Assembly (NCBI RefSeq): GCF_000971255.1
Contig: NZ_BBMC01000009.1
Span: 1 to 64,000, forward strand
Source of the DNA: Demequina rhizosphaerae
GTDB lineage: Bacteria > Actinomycetota > Actinomycetes > Actinomycetales > Demequinaceae
Direction of reading: 5' to 3'
DNA length: 64,000 nt
The notes under the pieces were generated by a model. The model saw only the letters and a program-made list of their open reading frames with translations, did not search any database and had not been told where the DNA came from. Shown one piece after another: positions 62,767 through 64,000 of the stretch (positions are counted from its first letter, which is position 1; the number at the start of each line of letters is the position of its first letter). The translations under genes and the position numbers were made by a program.

Positions 62767-63288
62767 GTGAGCCAGCTCTCGATCACCCTGCTGCGCATGG
62801 GCTTCCTCGTCCTGCTGTGGACGCTCGTGCTGTCCGCCATCGCGGTGCTCCGCGCGGACCTCTACGGCACCCGCATCACCGCACGCGGACGCGGCCGCGA
62901 GTCCCGCCGCGAGCACGATGCGCGGGCGGAGAAGACCGCGTCGCCCAGCCGCGCGGCGACGGGCATCCGCACGGGCTCGATCTCCACGAAGGATCCCTCG
63001 GCCGGCCACCTCGCCGTCACGAGCGGGCCGCTCAAGGGGACCACGATCCCGCTCGGCACCGCGCCGGTGCTGGTCGGCCGCGCGAGCACGTGCACGCTGG
63101 TCATCGACGACGACTACTGCTCGGCCCGCCACTGCCGCATCTATCTCGAAGGAGACCGCTGGATGGTCGAGGACCTCGGCTCCACGAACGGCACCTACCT
63201 CGGCAACCAGAAGGTCACGGACCCCGTGCCGTTCCGCGAGGGCGACGTCATCCGCATCGGTGCGACAGCCCTGGAGCTGCGCGGCTGA
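62767..63288 (+). CDS. fhaB: FhaB (FipA-like): membrane-anchored FHA-domain protein
   Basis: 173 aa. One N-terminal transmembrane helix (LLRMGFLVLLWTLVLSAIAVL), a basic linker, then an FHA domain with LVGRASTCTLVID, CSARHCRIY and DLGSTNGTYLG. Homologues act in division and wall synthesis. GTG 62767 lies 1 nt after the fhaA stop, and the pstP ATG overlaps its own stop (TGATG). Confidence 0.9.
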   Translation: MSQLSITLLRMGFLVLLWTLVLSAIAVLRADLYGTRITARGRGRESRREHDARAEKTASPSRAATGIRTGSISTKDPSAGHLAVTSGPLKGTTIPLGTAPVLVGRASTCTLVIDDDYCSARHCRIYLEGDRWMVEDLGSTNGTYLGNQKVTDPVPFREGDVIRIGATALELRG

Positions 63289-64000
63289 TGTATCTGGGCA
63301 TCCACTTCGCCGCGCGCTCCGACGTAGGCCTCGTGCGCGCGAACAACCAGGACTCCGGCTTCGCCGGCCCGCACCTCCTCGCCGTCGCCGACGGCATGGG
63401 CGGCGCCGCGGGCGGCGACATCGCGTCGTCGATCGCGATCGCGCGCCTCGCGGCCCTCGAGGGCGAGGCGCACGGCCCGGACGATGCGCTCGACGAGCTC
63501 AAGGAGGCGATCTCCGACGCGCACGCGCAGATCGTTGAGCGGGCCCGCAACGACCCGGAGCTCTCGGGTCTCGGCACAACGGTGACCGCGCTGCTGCGCT
63601 CGGGCTCGACGCTGTCGATGGCGCACATCGGCGACTCGCGGGCCTACCTGCTGCGCGACGGCGACCTCGAGCAGATCACCACCGACCACAGCTTCGTCCA
63701 GCACCTCGTGGACACCGGCCGCCTGTCGGTCGCCGACGCCGAGCACCACCCCAAGCGCTCGATGCTGCTGCGCGTGCTCGGCGACATCGACGCCGACGTG
63801 CCCGTCGACATCTCCGTGCGCGAGACGCGCGACGGCGACCGCTGGTTGCTGTGCTCCGACGGCCTGTCCGGCGTCGTGAGCAAGGACACCCTGCGCAAGA
63901 CGATGCTCGAGGTCGAGGACCCGGGCGACTGCGCCGACGCCCTCGTGGGCCTCGCGCTCGCCGCGGGCGCGCCCGACAACGTCACGTGCGTCATCGGCGA
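63288..64000 (+). CDS. pstP: PP2C Ser/Thr phosphatase PstP (cut by window edge)
   Basis: First 237 residues of a PP2C phosphatase. Metal-binding VADGMGG (about 33-39), MAHIGDSRAYLLRDG, LCSDGLSGVV and the last visible PDNVTCVI are all present, so the catalytic domain is almost complete. A transmembrane helix and outer part would be expected past the edge. Reverses phosphorylation by PknA/PknB. The fhaA-fhaB-pstP order is the conserved one that continues with rodA, pbpA and the kinases. Confidence 0.93.
   Translation, partial: MYLGIHFAARSDVGLVRANNQDSGFAGPHLLAVADGMGGAAGGDIASSIAIARLAALEGEAHGPDDALDELKEAISDAHAQIVERARNDPELSGLGTTVTALLRSGSTLSMAHIGDSRAYLLRDGDLEQITTDHSFVQHLVDTGRLSVADAEHHPKRSMLLRVLGDIDADVPVDISVRETRDGDRWLLCSDGLSGVVSKDTLRKTMLEVEDPGDCADALVGLALAAGAPDNVTCVIG

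Overview
High-GC chromosome of an actinobacterium, most probably from the order Micrococcales. The evidence is about 70% GC, strong G/C third-position bias, many genes with a TAnnnT hexamer 6-7 nt before the start codon (leaderless mRNAs), an fhaA-fhaB-pstP cluster, a UDPGP-type UTP-glucose-1-phosphate uridylyltransferase and a CopD/CtaG fusion. The genus is not determinable from the window. No rRNA genes or CRISPR arrays were seen; one tRNA-Leu is present.

Layout. 1-2250: two head-to-tail copies of an IS481-type insertion sequence (the first runs off the left edge). 2.3-20.7 kb: mixed housekeeping and envelope genes. These are three small lipoproteins, a GGDEF-EAL c-di-GMP protein with a tiny membrane peptide encoded just upstream and DUF5317 and MFS genes downstream, a DUF4190 protein, the uridylyltransferase, CopD/CtaG, a DHA2 drug exporter, a DUF2332 protein, a sulfotransferase and a branched-chain 2-oxoacid dehydrogenase operon (E1a-E1b-E2) behind a double palindromic operator.

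21-48.6 kb is the most interesting part. A cysQ-cysD-cysN-TauE/SafE-cysC operon makes PAPS and degrades PAP, with no sulfite-forming reductases beside it. It is followed by an O-acyltransferase, a GT2 glycosyltransferase, a polysialyltransferase-like protein and a large sulfotransferase with a P-K-S-x-T-T motif. Facing these is a nearly continuous minus-strand operon running from 48.6 to 32.8 kb. It holds an aminotransferase, a GT2 enzyme, an ABC-2 polysaccharide exporter (permease plus ATPase), a sialyltransferase-like protein, a CMP-nonulosonate synthetase fused to a HAD phosphatase, a DUF6716 protein, a NeuB-type synthase without a SAF domain, an unknown protein, a glycosyltransferase-TPR-pyruvyltransferase fusion, a second pyruvyltransferase, a lipoprotein and a large secreted protein. 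I infer that the whole block builds, decorates (sulfate, pyruvate, acyl groups) and exports a nonulosonic-acid surface glycan, with the upstream sulfate operon supplying PAPS. This is inference from gene content; no substrate can be read from the sequence.

48.6-57.3 kb: membrane and housekeeping genes (holin-4-like protein, a WXG-like peptide with an alpha/beta hydrolase, purB, a secreted protein, a MOSC protein, a CPBP protein, an LPG-synthase-like membrane protein). 57.3-61.9 kb: lower-GC mobile patch lying against the 3' end of tRNA-Leu(CAG). It contains a toxin/immunity-like remnant, an IS3-family element and a second DDE transposase. 62.0-64.0 kb: fhaA, fhaB and the start of pstP, which in Actinobacteria usually lie near oriC.

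A DNA-level pattern crosses gene boundaries: the 9-mer GGACGATGC (or its complement) occurs about 21 times, against roughly one expected by base composition. It is absent from the mobile elements and from 20.9-35.2 kb.
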